Source: Falsihalocynthiibacter sp042445055 (GTDB lineage: Bacteria > Pseudomonadota > Alphaproteobacteria > Rhodobacterales > Rhodobacteraceae). From it: a stretch of DNA of 64,000 bases. How positions within the stretch are numbered: position 1 is the stretch's first letter; every line of letters begins with the position of its first letter. The stretch lies in NCBI RefSeq assembly GCF_042445055.1, contig NZ_CP170339.1, forward strand, positions 2,604,001 through 2,668,000, written 5' to 3'. Under the pieces are notes generated by a model. The model saw nothing but the letters and a program-made list of their open reading frames with translations. It had not been told where the DNA came from and made no database searches. Positions 35,724 to 44,923 of this stretch are shown piece after piece. The position numbers and the translations under genes were made by a program.

Positions 35724-36761
35724 CTATTTACTTTCTGCGGCACTGGAAGCCCGCACAGACAAGCTGACAGGCGAGCGCGTTTCCGCACTGGGTTTTTTAC
35801 CCTCTTCCAACCAATCAATCACTGTACGTGCAGTCGCTTGACCAATCGCACCGATATCGCATTTGACCGACGTAATCGCTGGAAAGGACTGTGCTGCTTC
35901 TTCGATATCGTCAAACCCGACAATACGGAAACTTTCGCCAACTTTGCGCCCGACTTCATAACACCCATGCAAAAGCCCAAGCGCCACAAGATCATTAAAA
36001 CAGATTGCTGCATCAACGTCCGGATTGTCATGGAGCAGTGCCTTTGCTGCACTACGGCCAAAGTCCCGCGAGGCCCGCCCAGGAAGCACAACCGGCGTCA
36101 TACCATTCTCATTCAACACCTCGAAATAACCCTGTTTACGCTCTTCTGCGACCGCGCGGCCCTCAATACCGCCAACAAAAGCAATATTACGCGCTCCAGT
36201 GTCAACAAGGTGTTGGGTCGCAATGCGGCTGCCTTTTTTGTAGTCTGGAGCTGCAAACGGGAAATCTTCTATACGGTCATCAACGCATCTTAACATTTGC
36301 AATGCGGGTATTCCCGCGCGCGCGATTGCATCAAAGCTGCGGCCCATATCGTCATATGCCGAACAAATAACCAGAGCAGACACCCCGTGTTCGATCATCG
36401 AACTAACCACCTGAAGCTGCAGCTCGGCATTCTCATCCGTATTGGCAACCACAGTAGCATATCCGCTTGCCGCGAGTGCCATCTGAAGAGAGGTTGCAAA
36501 CTCCGAGAAAAACGGGTTGCGCAGATCGTTAATGACAAGCCCGACGAGCCCAGCATTCGACTTGCGCATATTCGCTGCAGAACGGTTATAAACATAGCCG
36601 ATCTCGGCCATCGCTTCGCGAACCTGCTTTCGAGTCTCTTCCTTGACCGACGGGCTGTTCTGCAACACAAGACTGACGGTGGATTTGGACACCCCAGCCT
36701 TGAATGCAACGTCAATGATAGTCGGTCTGCGTTTCACGTTATCATTGCCCTCTCGCGCCAT
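35724..36761 (-). CDS. LacI-family transcriptional regulator
   Basis: A 345-residue repressor. The HTH reads TIIDVAFKAGVSKSTVSLVL near residue 15, with the hinge VYNRSAANMRKS and a sugar-type sensor domain (GLVGLVINDLRNPFFSEFA, ARNIAFVGGIEGRAVAEERK in part). The ATG at 36761 overlaps the end of the GMC gene by 20 bases; GTG 36737 with GAGAGGG upstream is an alternative start. It closes the nine-gene operon beginning at 46491 and is the natural candidate to bind TGGAACGTTCCA before that operon and before the flavoprotein operon. Confidence 0.93.
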   Translation of the reverse strand: MAREGNDNVKRRPTIIDVAFKAGVSKSTVSLVLQNSPSVKEETRKQVREAMAEIGYVYNRSAANMRKSNAGLVGLVINDLRNPFFSEFATSLQMALAASGYATVVANTDENAELQLQVVSSMIEHGVSALVICSAYDDMGRSFDAIARAGIPALQMLRCVDDRIEDFPFAAPDYKKGSRIATQHLVDTGARNIAFVGGIEGRAVAEERKQGYFEVLNENGMTPVVLPGRASRDFGRSAAKALLHDNPDVDAAICFNDLVALGLLHGCYEVGRKVGESFRIVGFDDIEEAAQSFPAITSVKCDIGAIGQATARTVIDWLEEGKKPSAETRSPVSLSVRASSAAESK

Positions 36762-38358
36762 TGTGTAACTCGGCTGCCAGACCGAAGTCCGCCTTCATCA
36801 TATCTGCTGCCTTCTCCGCGATCATGATCGCAGCAGCGTTTGTGTTCGATGAAATCACCTTAGGCATGATTGAATTATCTACAATCCGCAATCCATCAAT
36901 CCCATTAAAGTGAAGTCTTGGGTCAACGACGGCATCATTGTCTATCCCCATGCGACATGTTCCGGCGCAATGGTGCGATGTTTTCGAATGGGTGCAGATG
37001 AAGTTGAAGTAATCCTCATCAGTCTTCACGTCTGGCCCAGGAAGCCGCTCCGCAAGTATGAAATCCTTTAATGGTTCCTGCGCTAAAATTTCTTGTGTAA
37101 GTTTCAGCCCGCGGATCGACATTTCACGATCTACAGGATCAGATAGATAGTTCGGATCAATCAATGGAGCTTTTGATAGATCTGAACTTTGAAGTCGGAC
37201 TGTGCCATGTGAACGTGGCCGCAGATAGCAGGAATTCAACGTGATCCCGCCCTGCGGCATCGCGGCGACACCGTGTTCAATCCCCGTCCCCAACCCAAGA
37301 TGCATTTGCAAGTCTGGGGAGGCAGCCTGAGGATCGGAATACCAGAAACCTCCTGTCTCAAACAGAGAGGACGCCACAGGTCCTTTGCGGGCAAAAAGAT
37401 ACTGCAGTCCTGCCCAAGCCGCCCAAAGGGGCTTGGCATAACGGTCATAACTATGAGGCCCCGAAAGTTCGGTGATGCAGTAAAGATCAATGTGGTCTTG
37501 CAGGTTGGCGCCAACCTGCTGACGGTCTAGAACAAGTTCAATGCCCAAGCCTTTTAGATGATCAGCGGGGCCGATGCCCGACAGTTGTAACAAGCGCGGT
37601 GTTCCAATGGCCCCTGAGCTTAGAACGACTTCCTGCGTTGCCGTGAAACGGGTTCCGTCTACCAACTCGACTCCCGATGCACGACCGTGGTCGACCACAA
37701 TCCGTTTGACCTGAACGCCTTTGCGAACGGTCAGGTTCTTGCGGTTCTGGATGGGGGCAAGATAGGCCATCGCTGCGGACGAACGTCGGACATTGCGTTG
37801 TGTCAGCTGGTAGTAACAAACTCCATCCTGAGACTCGCCGTTGATATCCATGTTTCGCGGGATACCCAATGCTGCGGCGGCCTCAAAATAGGCTTCACAG
37901 ATCGGCAAAGGCGCACTTGGCTGGCTCACCCCTAGCGGGCCACCCTGTCCGTGATAGGCATTGTTAAAGGTATCGTTGTCTTCTGCTTTTTTGAAATATG
38001 GGAGGACATCATCGTATCCCCACCCGTCGCAACCCATTTGCCGCCAGTTGTCGTAGTCCTGTGCATTACCGCGCGTATATATTTGTGCGTTAATTGCTGA
38101 ACCGCCTCCAATGACCTTGGCCTGAGTATAGCGAAACACCTTATTCTGCATGTGTCGCTGGGGAACAGTTTCCCAGCCCCAAGAGCCTATGCCCTTGGTC
38201 ATTTTCGCAAAACCTGCTGGAAGATGGTAAAATGGATGCCGATCACTGCCTCCCGCCTCAAGGAGCAGAACGTTCAGGTTCGGGTCCTCAGATAAGCGAG
38301 CAGCTAGCACGCAGCCGGCGGACCCACCCCCGACAATGATGACATCCGCACCCGTCAC
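36742..38358 (-). CDS. GMC-family FAD-dependent alcohol oxidoreductase
   Basis: A 538-residue glucose-methanol-choline oxidoreductase that oxidises a primary alcohol or sugar alcohol with FAD. It has VIIVGGGSAGCVLAARLSED at residue 6, YTQAKVIGGGSAINAQIYTR, VVLSSGAIGTPRLLQLSGIG (GMC signature 2), and the C-terminal active site HHCAGTCRMG with NTNAAAIMIAEKAAD. Probably cytosolic or membrane-associated, as there is no signal peptide. GTG start overlapping the ABC ATPase stop (GTGA). The product aldehyde would suit the aldehyde dehydrogenase at 42626. Paralogue at 58477-60072. Confidence 0.95.
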   Translation of the reverse strand: MTGADVIIVGGGSAGCVLAARLSEDPNLNVLLLEAGGSDRHPFYHLPAGFAKMTKGIGSWGWETVPQRHMQNKVFRYTQAKVIGGGSAINAQIYTRGNAQDYDNWRQMGCDGWGYDDVLPYFKKAEDNDTFNNAYHGQGGPLGVSQPSAPLPICEAYFEAAAALGIPRNMDINGESQDGVCYYQLTQRNVRRSSAAMAYLAPIQNRKNLTVRKGVQVKRIVVDHGRASGVELVDGTRFTATQEVVLSSGAIGTPRLLQLSGIGPADHLKGLGIELVLDRQQVGANLQDHIDLYCITELSGPHSYDRYAKPLWAAWAGLQYLFARKGPVASSLFETGGFWYSDPQAASPDLQMHLGLGTGIEHGVAAMPQGGITLNSCYLRPRSHGTVRLQSSDLSKAPLIDPNYLSDPVDREMSIRGLKLTQEILAQEPLKDFILAERLPGPDVKTDEDYFNFICTHSKTSHHCAGTCRMGIDNDAVVDPRLHFNGIDGLRIVDNSIMPKVISSNTNAAAIMIAEKAADMMKADFGLAAELHNGARGQ

Positions 38359-39467
38359 GGCGCTATGCGGTCTTCTGTTTCAGGATCAAAGACGACGGCC
38401 TTTTCCATATTAACGGCAAAATCAAACATGTCATTCGGCCCGACCATAACATCCGCACGCATCCGCGCGATGGCGTCCTTACCGCCCAAAGGCATGGTCA
38501 CGAAGGTATCCGCCCCTGCTGGCTCTGTTACTGTCACACGATTTCGCAGGCTTACGATGTTCGTGGAATTCCGGTCCGCACCGTCAGGATCTGTGATCGC
38601 TTCGGGACGAATCCCGAGGATGACTTCCCGCCCATCCATCGCTGCAAGGTTATCTTGCGAGAACGGAAGAGGCACGACGTTGTCATGATATGTTGTGACC
38701 TCTGCATGAGCACGTCCGTCGCGCACAATGATGCGCGCAGGCATAACGTTCATTGCCGGCGATCCCATAAACGTCGCCACAAATAGATTTGACGGGTTGT
38801 CATAAATTTCCTTTGGCGTGCCGAGTTGCTGGACATAACCTTTGTACATCACCGCTATCCGCGTTGAGAGCGTCATCGCCTCGATCTGGTCATGCGTTAC
38901 ATAGACGATAGTTGTTTTCAACTTTTCGTGGAGTTTTTTGATTTCGGTTCGCATATCAACGCGAAGCTTGGCATCAAGGTTCGACAGTGGTTCGTCAAAG
39001 AGGAACACATCGGGATTGCGGACAAGCGCGCGCCCCATAGCGACACGTTGACGTTGCCCACCAGACAGTTGGCCGGGCTTACGTTTCAGAAGCTGTTCAA
39101 TCTGTAGAAGCGACGCTACTTCGTTCATGGCCTTTTCGCGGTCTGCTTTAGCGACACCATGCATCTCGAGCCCGAAAGTGATATTCTGCCCAACGGTCAT
39201 ATTAGGGTACAGCGCGTAAGACTGGAATACCATTGCGATATTGCGGTTCGACGGGTGAACCCCGTTCATCACTTGGTCTTTGATAACAATCTCGCCTGAC
39301 GAGATGTCTTCGAGACCGGCAATCATATTCAACAGCGTGGATTTACCACATCCCGAGGGGCCGACCAGAACAAGAAACTCGCCCTCCTCGACCGAGATGT
39401 CGACACGGTGAAGCACCTCTGTTGAACCATAGGATTTGGTAACGTTGTTGATATCGAGAAAACCCAT
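38355..39467 (-). CDS. sugar ABC transporter ATP-binding protein (UgpC/MalK type)
   Basis: A 370-residue ATPase with GPSGCGKST, MVFQSYALYP, LSGGQRQRVAMGRALVRNP, VFLFDEPLSNLDA and YVTHDQIEAMTL, followed by a TOBE/MalK regulatory part (ILGIRPEAIT, AGADTFVTM). It follows the permease pair by 4 bases and overlaps the GMC gene by 4, so transport and oxidation are expressed together. It is closely related to the ATPases at 22392 and 57254. Confidence 0.95.
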   Translation of the reverse strand: MGFLDINNVTKSYGSTEVLHRVDISVEEGEFLVLVGPSGCGKSTLLNMIAGLEDISSGEIVIKDQVMNGVHPSNRNIAMVFQSYALYPNMTVGQNITFGLEMHGVAKADREKAMNEVASLLQIEQLLKRKPGQLSGGQRQRVAMGRALVRNPDVFLFDEPLSNLDAKLRVDMRTEIKKLHEKLKTTIVYVTHDQIEAMTLSTRIAVMYKGYVQQLGTPKEIYDNPSNLFVATFMGSPAMNVMPARIIVRDGRAHAEVTTYHDNVVPLPFSQDNLAAMDGREVILGIRPEAITDPDGADRNSTNIVSLRNRVTVTEPAGADTFVTMPLGGKDAIARMRADVMVGPNDMFDFAVNMEKAVVFDPETEDRIAP

Positions 39468-39471
39468 GAGT

Positions 39472-40350
39472 TTATCCTTTAACAGAGCCCGCCATCAGGC
39501 CACGCACGAAGTAGCGGCCAGCGACGATATAGACGAAAAGAGTTGGCAGGGCGGCAAGGATCGCACCTGCGAAGTGTACGTTGTATTCCTTCACACCGGT
39601 TGAGGATTGGACCAGATTGTTCAGAGCAACGGTCATCGGAGCCCCTCCCCCGCTGGCAAAAGACGCGCCAAACAGGAAGTCGTTCCAGATATTGGTGAAC
39701 AACCAGATTACGCAGACAACGGTAATTGGCCCCGAAGATGGCAAAAGAATACGCCAGAATATCTGGAAGAACCCCGCCCCGTCGATCTGGGCTGCACGGA
39801 CCAATTCGGTTGGGAAAGCTGCGTAATAGTTGCGGAAATAGAGCGTCGAGAAGCCGATGCCATAGACCACGTGAACCAAAACCAGCCCATTGGTTGAACC
39901 GGAAAGCCCAAGAATACCGAGTATACGCGCCATCGGGATCAGCACGATCTGGAATGGGATAAAGCAGGAGAACAGCATCAATCCAAACAGGATCGTATCG
40001 CCGCGGAACCGCCACTTGGTAAGGACATAGCCATTGAGCGCGCCAAGGCAGGTACAGATTGCAACCGCAGGAACGACCATCTTGATCGAGTTCCAGAAAT
40101 AGGGCTTCAACCCCGTAGATTCCACGCCAACTTGGGCTGTGGACCATGCCTCGAGCCATGGCTGGAAAGTCAGTTCAACCGGAAGCGCCATCATATTACC
40201 ACCCGTAATCTCCGAGAGCGGCTTAATCGAGTTCACCACCATAATGAAGAACGGCAGCAAGTAGAACAGCGCGAAAATCAGAAGGAATACATAGATGAAC
40301 GCACGCGTCACACGACCTGTGCGGACGGCTTGGGTCTGGGCGGCGGACAT
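39472..40350 (-). CDS. carbohydrate ABC transporter permease (MalG type)
   Basis: A 292-residue inner-membrane protein with six hydrophobic segments, the EAA motif ELVRAAQIDGAGFFQIFWRI (in part) and the tail FVRGLMAGSVKG. Its ATG shares a base with the stop of the MalF-type gene (TGATG), so both are made together. It forms the importer with 40350-41243 and the ATPase at 38355. Confidence 0.95.
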   Translation of the reverse strand: MSAAQTQAVRTGRVTRAFIYVFLLIFALFYLLPFFIMVVNSIKPLSEITGGNMMALPVELTFQPWLEAWSTAQVGVESTGLKPYFWNSIKMVVPAVAICTCLGALNGYVLTKWRFRGDTILFGLMLFSCFIPFQIVLIPMARILGILGLSGSTNGLVLVHVVYGIGFSTLYFRNYYAAFPTELVRAAQIDGAGFFQIFWRILLPSSGPITVVCVIWLFTNIWNDFLFGASFASGGGAPMTVALNNLVQSSTGVKEYNVHFAGAILAALPTLFVYIVAGRYFVRGLMAGSVKG

Positions 40351-41243
40351 CAGCGCTCCTCCTTCAGTTCGGCGTATAGGTAGGGCACCATAATCGCGGC
40401 AATTGTCATGAGCATGATCACAGCCGACGAGGCACCAATCCCCATTTGGTTCCGTGAGAAAGTGTAAGAATACATGAAGGTTGCAGGTAGTTCGGTCGCT
40501 CGTCCTGGCCCCCCCCCTGTCAGAGCGATTACGAGGTCGTAACTCTTAATCGCAAGGTGGCTTAGAATGACAAATGCCGATAGGAATGCTGGCCGCAGCA
40601 ACGGGATTACGATTCGGCGATACAGGTTCCAGTTTGACGCCCCATCAATTTGGGCGGCTTTCATGATCTCACTGTCGATACCGCGCAATCCGGCAAGGAA
40701 CATTGCCATAACAAACCCGCTGGTTTGCCAGACGGCGGCGATTACGAGTGTATAGATTGCGTATTCTCGGTTCTTGATCCAGTCAAAGCTGAAACTCTCC
40801 CAGCCCCAAACATGCATCGTGTGCTCAAGCCCGATGCCAGGATCAAGGAACCATTTCCATGCGGTCCCTGTAACGATGAAACTCAGCGCCATCGGGTAAA
40901 GGTAGATTGGCCGCAACATACCCTCGCCTCGGATCTTCTGATCTAGGAAAATCGCGAGCGCCAGACCAACGATTGTACAAATGCCAATATACAGGAAGGC
41001 GAAAATGCCGAGGTTCGTCAGCGAAATCTTCCAGTGGCTAAGCTTCCAGAGCTTCGAATAATTCTCAATTCCAACCCAGCCAAAGCTCGGAAGAATGCGA
41101 CTGTCCGTAAAGGATAAGTAAATTGTAAAGGCGATGAAGCCGTAGACAAAGACCAGTACCATGGCCAGCGACGGGCTCAGCACCAGTTTCGGTATCCATT
41201 CTTGAAGCCGTGTTTTGAAATCTCGTTGTCCATGGTGGTGCAT
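40350..41243 (-). CDS. carbohydrate ABC transporter permease (MalF type)
   Basis: About 297 residues from ATG 41243, with AGGGAAAAGCCG upstream. Six membrane segments, EAA motif IMKAAQIDGASNWNLYRRIVIP (part). The N-terminus carries a His/basic stretch (MHHHGQRDFKTRLQEW) before helix 1. It is separated from the binding-protein gene by a strong hairpin and overlaps its MalG partner by one base. Confidence 0.94.
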   Translation of the reverse strand: MHHHGQRDFKTRLQEWIPKLVLSPSLAMVLVFVYGFIAFTIYLSFTDSRILPSFGWVGIENYSKLWKLSHWKISLTNLGIFAFLYIGICTIVGLALAIFLDQKIRGEGMLRPIYLYPMALSFIVTGTAWKWFLDPGIGLEHTMHVWGWESFSFDWIKNREYAIYTLVIAAVWQTSGFVMAMFLAGLRGIDSEIMKAAQIDGASNWNLYRRIVIPLLRPAFLSAFVILSHLAIKSYDLVIALTGGGPGRATELPATFMYSYTFSRNQMGIGASSAVIMLMTIAAIMVPYLYAELKEER

Positions 41244-41275
41244 CGGCTTTTCCCTGCCTGCGTGTGTAGAATCCA

Positions 41276-41302
41276 CCGGGGCGCATAGTGCGCGCGCCCC
41301 GG
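41276..41302 (-). terminator. intercistronic hairpin after second sugar-binding protein gene
   Basis: CCGGGGCGC and GCGCCCCGG form a perfect 9-bp GC-rich stem with a 9-base loop, 27 bases after the binding-protein stop and before the permease start. It has no U-run, so it is more likely an mRNA-stabilising or attenuating element than a full terminator. Confidence 0.75.
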
Positions 41303-41329
41303 CAGTTAGTTTCGTGAGTGATGGTAGTA

Positions 41330-42580
41330 TTACTGTGCCAGCTCTACAGCTGTAACGAGTTCTTCTGCGGCTGTCTGAGCGTCATATTCACCGTTAAAAT
41401 GAGCGGTAACAACGTCATAGATCGCATTTTTTACGGACGCGCGGTTTGCGTGACCGTGGGCTATCGAACCAACCAATGTGTCGTTGGCAGCACCTTCGGC
41501 AAGTTCTTGCATACCTTGCTTGCCACATGCGTCGAATGCTTCGTCCGGAACGTCTGTGCGTGCAGGAACGGAGCCTTTGACCACGTTGAATGCCGATTGG
41601 AATGCAGGCGACATGATTGAACGTGCCATTTCGGCTTGCGCTGCTTTTGCGTCTTCGTCCGTAACGCCAAACATTGCGAATTGGTCGGAAAGAATCGAGA
41701 GCGAGCCTTGCGAACCAGGTACACGGAAGCAAAGAAAGTCATCTCCTGGAACTTTACCCGCGTTCAGGAATTCACCTTTTGCCCAGTCTCCCATAATTTG
41801 AAATGCTGCTTCGCCGTTGATGACCATCGCAGATGCAAGGTTCCAGTCGCGACCGGAGAAGTTGTCGTCAACAAAACCGCGCAGTGTTTCCATACGCTCG
41901 AAAACTGCCGCGATCTCGTCCGAACCCAGTGCTTCTGGATCAAGCTCGACGAATGCCTTGCGATAAAGATCAACACCACCAACAGACAGAACTACGCCGT
42001 CAAAAACCGTGGCTTCCTGCCAAGCTTGACCGCCGTGCGCCAGTGCAGTTTTGCCGCTGTCTTTTACTTTTTGCATTGCCGCTACGAACTCGTCCCAAGT
42101 TGTAGGTTGCGCAATGCCGAGCTCTTCGAGAACAGCCTTGTTTGCCCAAACCCAGTTGGAGGAGTGGATGTTCACTGGAGCAGCAATCCATTTGCCATCA
42201 TGCTTTGAGAATGCTTGCAGTGCGGGCGGAACTACGGCGTCCCAACCTTCCTCGGCGGCTACTAGGTTCAGGTCAGCCAAGGCGCCTTCTTCAGCCCAAT
42301 CCTGAATGTCAAAACCCAGCATCTGAACGGCGGTCGGTGGATCGCCAGCAGTAACGCGAGCGCGTAGCACAGTCATCGCGCTTTCGCCGCCGCCGCCGGC
42401 AACAGGCATATCGTTCCATCCGATACCTTGACCTGCAAGGTCTTCTTTCAATACATTCAGCGCGGCTGCTTCGCCGCCGGAAGTCCACCAGTGCAGCACT
42501 TCAACGTCTGCGGCCCTAACGGCAGAAGTCGAAGCCAACAAGGCTGCAACCAGAGTAAGATTTTTAGTTAGTTTACGCAT
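41330..42580 (-). CDS. sugar ABC transporter substrate-binding protein
   Basis: A 416-residue periplasmic protein. The signal peptide ends near SAVRAADVEV (about residue 23). The mature part is of family-1 sugar-binding type: LHWWTSGGEAAALNVLKEDL, NIHSSNWVWANKAVLEELG, QPTTWDEFVAAMQKVKDSG and GEAAFQIMGDWAKG. GGGAGGACATA precedes ATG 42580. Set between the aldehyde dehydrogenase gene and the permeases. The ligand is likely a small sugar or polyol, from family and pathway logic. Confidence 0.95.
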   Translation of the reverse strand: MRKLTKNLTLVAALLASTSAVRAADVEVLHWWTSGGEAAALNVLKEDLAGQGIGWNDMPVAGGGGESAMTVLRARVTAGDPPTAVQMLGFDIQDWAEEGALADLNLVAAEEGWDAVVPPALQAFSKHDGKWIAAPVNIHSSNWVWANKAVLEELGIAQPTTWDEFVAAMQKVKDSGKTALAHGGQAWQEATVFDGVVLSVGGVDLYRKAFVELDPEALGSDEIAAVFERMETLRGFVDDNFSGRDWNLASAMVINGEAAFQIMGDWAKGEFLNAGKVPGDDFLCFRVPGSQGSLSILSDQFAMFGVTDEDAKAAQAEMARSIMSPAFQSAFNVVKGSVPARTDVPDEAFDACGKQGMQELAEGAANDTLVGSIAHGHANRASVKNAIYDVVTAHFNGEYDAQTAAEELVTAVELAQ

Positions 42581-42625
42581 TATGTCCTCCCATGGATTTG
42601 CGTTTAGATTATTCCTGAAGAGAAA

Positions 42626-44152
42626 TCAGGCGGGTTTCACCCAAGGCTGACGCGTGCGCCCGATGCGCATAACGACTGATTTCACCTCGAGAAATTCGTC
42701 GTAACCGTACTGACCGATTTCACGGCCTTGCCCAGACTGTTTCATTCCGCCAAAAGCAACTTCGGGGAAGCCGTCCATCCAAGTATTTGTCCATACAGTT
42801 CCAGCGCGCGCCGAACGAGCAAAAGTTAGACTGTTGTGAATGTTATCGCTCCAAATACCGGCAGAAAGACCGTACTCAGTATCGTTCGCCAATTCGATCG
42901 CTTCATCCATCGTTCTAAACGTGAGAACGGTCAGAACAGGTCCAAACACTTCTTCGCGTGCAATTGGCATATCCGCTGAAACACCTCGAATAATTGTCGG
43001 CTGGAAAAACTGTGCGCCAATGCCCGGAACGTCCATAGCCTCACCACCGAGACAGACTTCTGCACCGCTTTCCACTGCTTCGCGCACATAGGACTTAATC
43101 TTTTCCCTGTGTTCCGGTGTGACGATTGCGCCGACCTGTGTATCGGGGTTTAGCGGATTGCCAAAACGGACTTTGCGCGACAACGCCACAACTTTCGCGA
43201 CGAACTTGTCCGCGATGTCTTCATGGACAATGATACGGCTGGAGGAGTTACAACACTGGCCCACGTTGAAATAGACGCCAAAAGTAACAGCGTCAGCGGC
43301 ATCGTCGAGGTCTGCATCTGGGAAGATCACTTGGGCGTTTTTGCCACCCAACTCCAACGCTACTTTCTTAAGCGTGCCAGAAGCCAGTTCAGATATCCGC
43401 TTTCCGACTGCGGTAGATCCAGTAAAGGTCACCATATCCACTTCATTGTGTGTGCTCATCTGGCTCCCAACCGGCTGGCCATATCCCAAAACGATATTGC
43501 ATACGCCATCAGGCAAACCAGCCGCCGAAAGAAGCTCACCCAGCATTGCGGTCGTCGAAGGGGTCATTTCAGATGGCTTCACAACACATGTGCAGCCCGC
43601 CGCCAAAGCGAAGGGGAGTTTCTGGCTCAGAATCCAGAACGGGAAGTTCCACGGGGTAATGATCGAAACGACGCCGATTGGCTCTTTCAGAACCACGCCA
43701 AGCATATCGTCGCCCAAGGAATTGTGACTATCGCCATGGCTTGTTCGCGCAAGCGACGCAGCATAGCGCCACAAATCAGCGGCACCCGAAACTTCGCCGC
43801 GTGATTGCGAGATGGGTTTTCCGGATTCCAGTGTTTCCATCAACGCGAAACGTTCGGTGTTCAGTTCGATCAAATCCGCAACCGTCAAAAGAACTTGAGC
43901 GCGTTCCTTTGCGGAAATTCGGCTCCAACGACCATCATCAAATGCTGCGCGCGCTGCCGCAACAGCAGCATTCACATCGCTTTCGCTACCTTTGGCAGCG
44001 CGGCTCACGACCACTCCGTGCGACGGCGACACGCGCTCGGAAACAGCACCATCCGCGCTTTCGACGAACTTACCGTTGATAAAATGGCGCAACTCCTGCG
44101 GGGTTGCGGGCACCGACAAAGTAGCGTCGGAAATAATAGAAAGGTCTGTCAT
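42626..44152 (-). CDS. NAD(P)-dependent aldehyde dehydrogenase
   Basis: A 508-residue aldehyde dehydrogenase of the betaine-aldehyde/general type. Motifs: TPWNFPFWILSQKL, FTGSTAVGKRISELASG, the general-base Glu in VALELGGKNAQ, the catalytic Cys in FNVGQCCNSSSR, and EEVFGPVLTVLTF. It oxidises an aldehyde to the acid. The order GMC dehydrogenase (alcohol to aldehyde), this enzyme (aldehyde to acid) and CoA-transferase (acid to CoA ester) in one operon is the main evidence for its role. It follows the enoyl-CoA hydratase by 3 bases. Confidence 0.95.
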   Translation of the reverse strand: MTDLSIISDATLSVPATPQELRHFINGKFVESADGAVSERVSPSHGVVVSRAAKGSESDVNAAVAAARAAFDDGRWSRISAKERAQVLLTVADLIELNTERFALMETLESGKPISQSRGEVSGAADLWRYAASLARTSHGDSHNSLGDDMLGVVLKEPIGVVSIITPWNFPFWILSQKLPFALAAGCTCVVKPSEMTPSTTAMLGELLSAAGLPDGVCNIVLGYGQPVGSQMSTHNEVDMVTFTGSTAVGKRISELASGTLKKVALELGGKNAQVIFPDADLDDAADAVTFGVYFNVGQCCNSSSRIIVHEDIADKFVAKVVALSRKVRFGNPLNPDTQVGAIVTPEHREKIKSYVREAVESGAEVCLGGEAMDVPGIGAQFFQPTIIRGVSADMPIAREEVFGPVLTVLTFRTMDEAIELANDTEYGLSAGIWSDNIHNSLTFARSARAGTVWTNTWMDGFPEVAFGGMKQSGQGREIGQYGYDEFLEVKSVVMRIGRTRQPWVKPA

Positions 44153-44155
44153 ATC

Positions 44156-44923
44156 TCAGGCTCCGCTGAATATTGCGTTGCGTTTTTCAAGGAAGGCCGA
44201 AACGCCTTCGTTGCGATCGTCGCTTGCCGAAATCGCCGCAGATCCAAGCGCTTCGATCAGTGCGGCTGAATCTTCGCCAGCGCCAGCATGCAACATATAT
44301 TTGTCGATCTCGGTCGCACGAGGCGACAAGACCAACGCCTTTTCCGCGATCTCAAGCGCGGCGGCGCGTGGGTCGTCGGCAATCTCGGCGGCGAAGCCAA
44401 GTGCCAATGCACGGTCCGATGTTAAACGACGCCCGAACAAGGCCATTTCCTTTACAACAGGCTCGGGCAACAGCCGTGAAAGTCGTTGTGTCCCCGACCA
44501 GCCGGGAACGATCCCGACTTGTGCTTCGGGAAGCGCAAGTGTTGCACGTGGTGCCATCACACGGATGTCACAGGCCGCCGCGAGCTCAAGCCCACCACCA
44601 AACGCATGGGCACCCACTGCCGCAATGGTTGGCTTAGAAAGTCGCGCGAGGCGATCAAAAACTCGGTGTCCCTCTCGCACCCAAAGGCGGGCGAACTCGG
44701 ACGGAGACAATTCCCCCCACTCCGAAATATCTGCACCCGCACAGAAGGCCTTGGCTGTCTCTGCTGTGAGTACCACTACGCGAACGGAAGGGGTTCGCTC
44801 AATCTCGGCACAATGTGCTTCCAAAGACTGGAGCATTTTTACCGTCAACGCGTTGAGCTTGGACGGGTTGTCCAATTTAATTTCGGCTATAGGGCCGTTG
44901 ATAAGAAGGTGTACCGAACTCAT
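44156..44923 (-). CDS. enoyl-CoA hydratase/isomerase family protein
   Basis: A 255-residue crotonase-fold enzyme. The oxyanion-hole segments AFCAGADISEW and GAHAFGGGLELAAACD and the second catalytic-Glu region PEAQVGIVPGWSGTQRL are intact, so hydration of an enoyl-CoA is plausible. It overlaps the CoA-transferase stop by 4 bases (ATGA). A second family member lies at 48519-49295 in the TRAP operon. The two share the PGWxGxQRL stretch and probably act on related CoA esters. Confidence 0.93.
   Translation of the reverse strand: MSSVHLLINGPIAEIKLDNPSKLNALTVKMLQSLEAHCAEIERTPSVRVVVLTAETAKAFCAGADISEWGELSPSEFARLWVREGHRVFDRLARLSKPTIAAVGAHAFGGGLELAAACDIRVMAPRATLALPEAQVGIVPGWSGTQRLSRLLPEPVVKEMALFGRRLTSDRALALGFAAEIADDPRAAALEIAEKALVLSPRATEIDKYMLHAGAGEDSAALIEALGSAAISASDDRNEGVSAFLEKRNAIFSGA

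Noticed and set aside
39479..40159. 226-codon minus-strand open frame
   Set aside because: Shadow of the MalG-type permease at 39472-40350 in another frame; no domain, atypical composition.
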